Below, in pieces: positions 43,789-44,962 of a DNA stretch of 44,962 nt (position 1 is its first letter; the number at the start of each line of letters is the position of its first letter). The stretch spans positions 1 through 44,962 of the IMG/VR virus record IMGVR_UViG_3300029982_000028; one strand, written 5' to 3'. The notes below the pieces were generated by a model, which did no database searches, was not told where the DNA came from, and worked only from the letters and a program-made list of their open reading frames with translations. The position numbers and the translations under genes are program-made. The stretch is from a virus.

Positions 43789-44030
43789 TCCGGCCGACTG
43801 CAAAACACAGCAAAGAGGGATGGAGTTTTAACGAGTTTTGGCGTCGTTTGAACGACACAATGCGTCATGCCGGACATGCGCCATCCGACCATGAGGAAGC
43901 CGTCGTTTCCTACAACGTTGGGGAAACTGTTGAGGAAGCTGCGGCACGGATTGGCGCTCGCTATCAGGAAGTTCGTGACGGAGTTCGCCCGCCAGTAAGC
44001 GCATTTCAGGACGTGGGAGGCGAACCATGA
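43785..44030 (+). CDS. Small hypothetical protein
   Basis: An 81-residue protein beginning MIRPTAKHSKEGWSFNEFWR and containing HAGHAPSDHEEAVVSYNVGE. The start overlaps the previous stop (ATGA) and the end overlaps the next start by 4 bp. A helix-rich C-terminus. No domain recognised. Confidence 0.6.
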   Translation: MIRPTAKHSKEGWSFNEFWRRLNDTMRHAGHAPSDHEEAVVSYNVGETVEEAAARIGARYQEVRDGVRPPVSAFQDVGGEP

Positions 44031-44362
44031 GCCGCTGGTCAACCCACTACGCCACCATCTACCCGCAAGTTTCGTTGCAGGATCGCGACACGCTCGAACT
44101 TGTAGCCCGCGTGAAGTTCAAGTTTCTCCCTGGGTCGCCGGAAACGCCGCCTTGCTATTCCCACGGCGGATTGCCTGCCGATGGATGCGAAGTTGATGCG
44201 GTCGAAGTCGTCGGGCTTGAAATGGATTTCGGGGGCGGCAAACTCGAACCATTGCCGCTGACGAAAGGGCTTTGCGATTGGATCGTGGACACTATCGACA
44301 AAGACACACTCGCGGTAAGCGCACAAGAAGATTTCGATATTGAACGAAGCAACGCATACTAA
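44027..44362 (+). CDS. Small hypothetical protein
   Basis: A 111-residue protein (MSRWSTHYATIYPQVSLQDR) with alternating beta strands (LELVARVKFKFLPGS, VDAVEVVGLEMDFGGGKLEP) and a C-terminal helix-loop ending IERSNAY. Its ATG overlaps the previous stop by 4 bp. The pattern suggests a single beta-sandwich domain. No family recognised. Confidence 0.6.
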   Translation: MSRWSTHYATIYPQVSLQDRDTLELVARVKFKFLPGSPETPPCYSHGGLPADGCEVDAVEVVGLEMDFGGGKLEPLPLTKGLCDWIVDTIDKDTLAVSAQEDFDIERSNAY

Positions 44363-44374
44363 CAGGAGTAACTC

Positions 44375-44962
44375 AGAGGGTTTGATAAAAACTTGTCATG
44401 CCGTGGTTTCAAATTCGAGGCTGGCAAGTCATACGAAGTCACTGGCGACATAAAAGCGTGTCAAAATGGCTTCCACGCATGCCCAACTGACGAACACCCA
44501 CTTTCGGCGTTTGAATATTATTCGCCGGCAACATCGGTATTTCATGACGTCGATCAGTCAGGGAAAACCGACAAAGACGGCAACAAAATCGCATCCGCCA
44601 AGATCACAATCAACGCGGAAATCTCACTCGGCGACTTGACAAAACGCGCGGTTGAATGGGTTTTTAAGCGAGCGAAGTGGTCGGAAGGCCCGGTCGCAAC
44701 TGGCCATAATGAAGGAGCTACGGCAAGCGGCGATCATGGCGCGGCCACGGCAAGCGGCGATCATGGCACGGCTACGGCAAGCGGCTATCAGGGCGCGGCC
44801 ACGGCAAGCGGCGATCAGGGCGCGGCCACGGCAAGCGGCTATCAGGGCGCGGCTACGGCAAGCGGCAATCAGGGCACGGCTACGGCAAGCGGCTATCAGG
44901 GCGCGGCCACGGCAAGCGGCTATCAGGGCACGGCTACGGCAAGCGGCAATCAGGGCGCGGCT
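44375..44962 (+). CDS. DUF7666-like protein with C-terminal 9-residue repeats, unclear start, runs off the window
   Basis: The frame contains a DUF7666-type N-terminal domain: GFDKNLSCRGFKFEAGKSYE, then VTGDIKACQNGFHACP, HPLSAFEYYSPATSVFHDVD and KIASAKITINAEISLGDLTK. The family normally opens with Met just before the GFDKNL phrase, but here the codons upstream are CTC AGA GGG TTT GAT after an in-frame TAA, so no in-frame ATG exists; TTG at 44393 is the first start-like codon. AGGAG at 44364 is in place. The repeats ATASGDHGA and variants follow to the window end. Start loss, a sequencing error or a non-standard start are all possible. Confidence 0.6.
44717..44962 (+). repeat. At least nine copies of a 27-bp coding repeat
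   Basis: Unit GCN ACG GCA AGC GGC NAT CAN GGC RCG, giving A-T-A-S-G-[DYN]-[HQ]-G-[AT]. Nine complete copies plus one codon are visible and the array continues past the window. Between copies only four positions vary: third base of codon 1 (silent), first base of codon 6 (G/T/A), last base of codon 7 (T/G) and first base of codon 9 (G/A). The frame is kept throughout. Confidence 0.9.

Noticed and set aside
44717-44962. CRISPR-like array of regular repeats
   Set aside because: Units are 27 bp, contiguous without unique spacers, in frame and part of a coding sequence.
44717-44962. Variable repeat of a diversity-generating retroelement
   Set aside because: Variation is not adenine-specific, and no reverse transcriptase or template repeat is present.

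Overview
This window looks like most of the genome of a tailed, double-stranded DNA bacteriophage (or a prophage copy). The evidence is a complete packaging and head module: small and large terminase subunits, a P22-type portal, a scaffold-like protein, a major capsid protein, head-tail adaptors and a beta-helix tail spike. No tape-measure protein or long-tail genes are visible, so a short-tailed (podovirus-like) virion is the best inference. The host is probably an alphaproteobacterium, because the phage carries a GcrA-family regulator (a family essentially confined to that class) and a small secreted protein of a type common in Hyphomicrobiales. No tRNA, integrase, DNA polymerase, endolysin or CRISPR array was recognised; some of these may lie outside the window.

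Layout. (1) 1-26.5 kb, minus strand: the late block, read right to left from an AT-rich intergenic region (26.5-27.0 kb). It holds TerS, a run of small genes, TerL, portal, a low-complexity protein, a Tad2-like anti-Thoeris protein, a Gly/Pro-rich protein, a GroES-like protein, a putative scaffold, an Acb2/Tad1-hairpin-like protein, a capsid-associated protein, the capsid, an inserted HNH/endonuclease VII gene, then adaptors, tail spike and stabilisation protein. Most genes overlap by 1-14 bp. (2) 27.0-29.1 kb: a winged-helix protein on the minus strand diverges from a small plus-strand island of five genes, one of which is made of about 28 four-residue repeats. (3) 29.1-42.0 kb, minus strand: the replication and recombination block. 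It holds a primase-polymerase/helicase, an SF2 helicase, an SNF2-like helicase, an RNase H, a Cas4-like nuclease, a phage SSB, a Sak4-like ATPase, a VRR-NUC nuclease, a DNA methyltransferase, GcrA and an HTH protein. (4) 42.1-42.5 kb: a Cro/CI-like control region with a leaderless-looking repressor transcript and its own terminator. (5) 42.5-45.0 kb, plus strand: very small early-type genes, ending in a DUF7666-like protein with 27-bp coding repeats that runs off the window.

The most interesting points are two candidate anti-defence proteins hidden in the late structural operon (Tad2-like and Acb2/Tad1-like); a small domain shared between a late Gly/Pro-rich protein and a stand-alone 42-residue early protein; a recurring basic-Ala-x-Gly-Gly motif in at least four structural-region proteins; a GcrA plus methyltransferase pair that could rewire the host cell-cycle methylation circuit; and 27-bp repeats whose variation is concentrated in a few codon positions. 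All functional calls rest on motif and family recognition by eye, without database searches.
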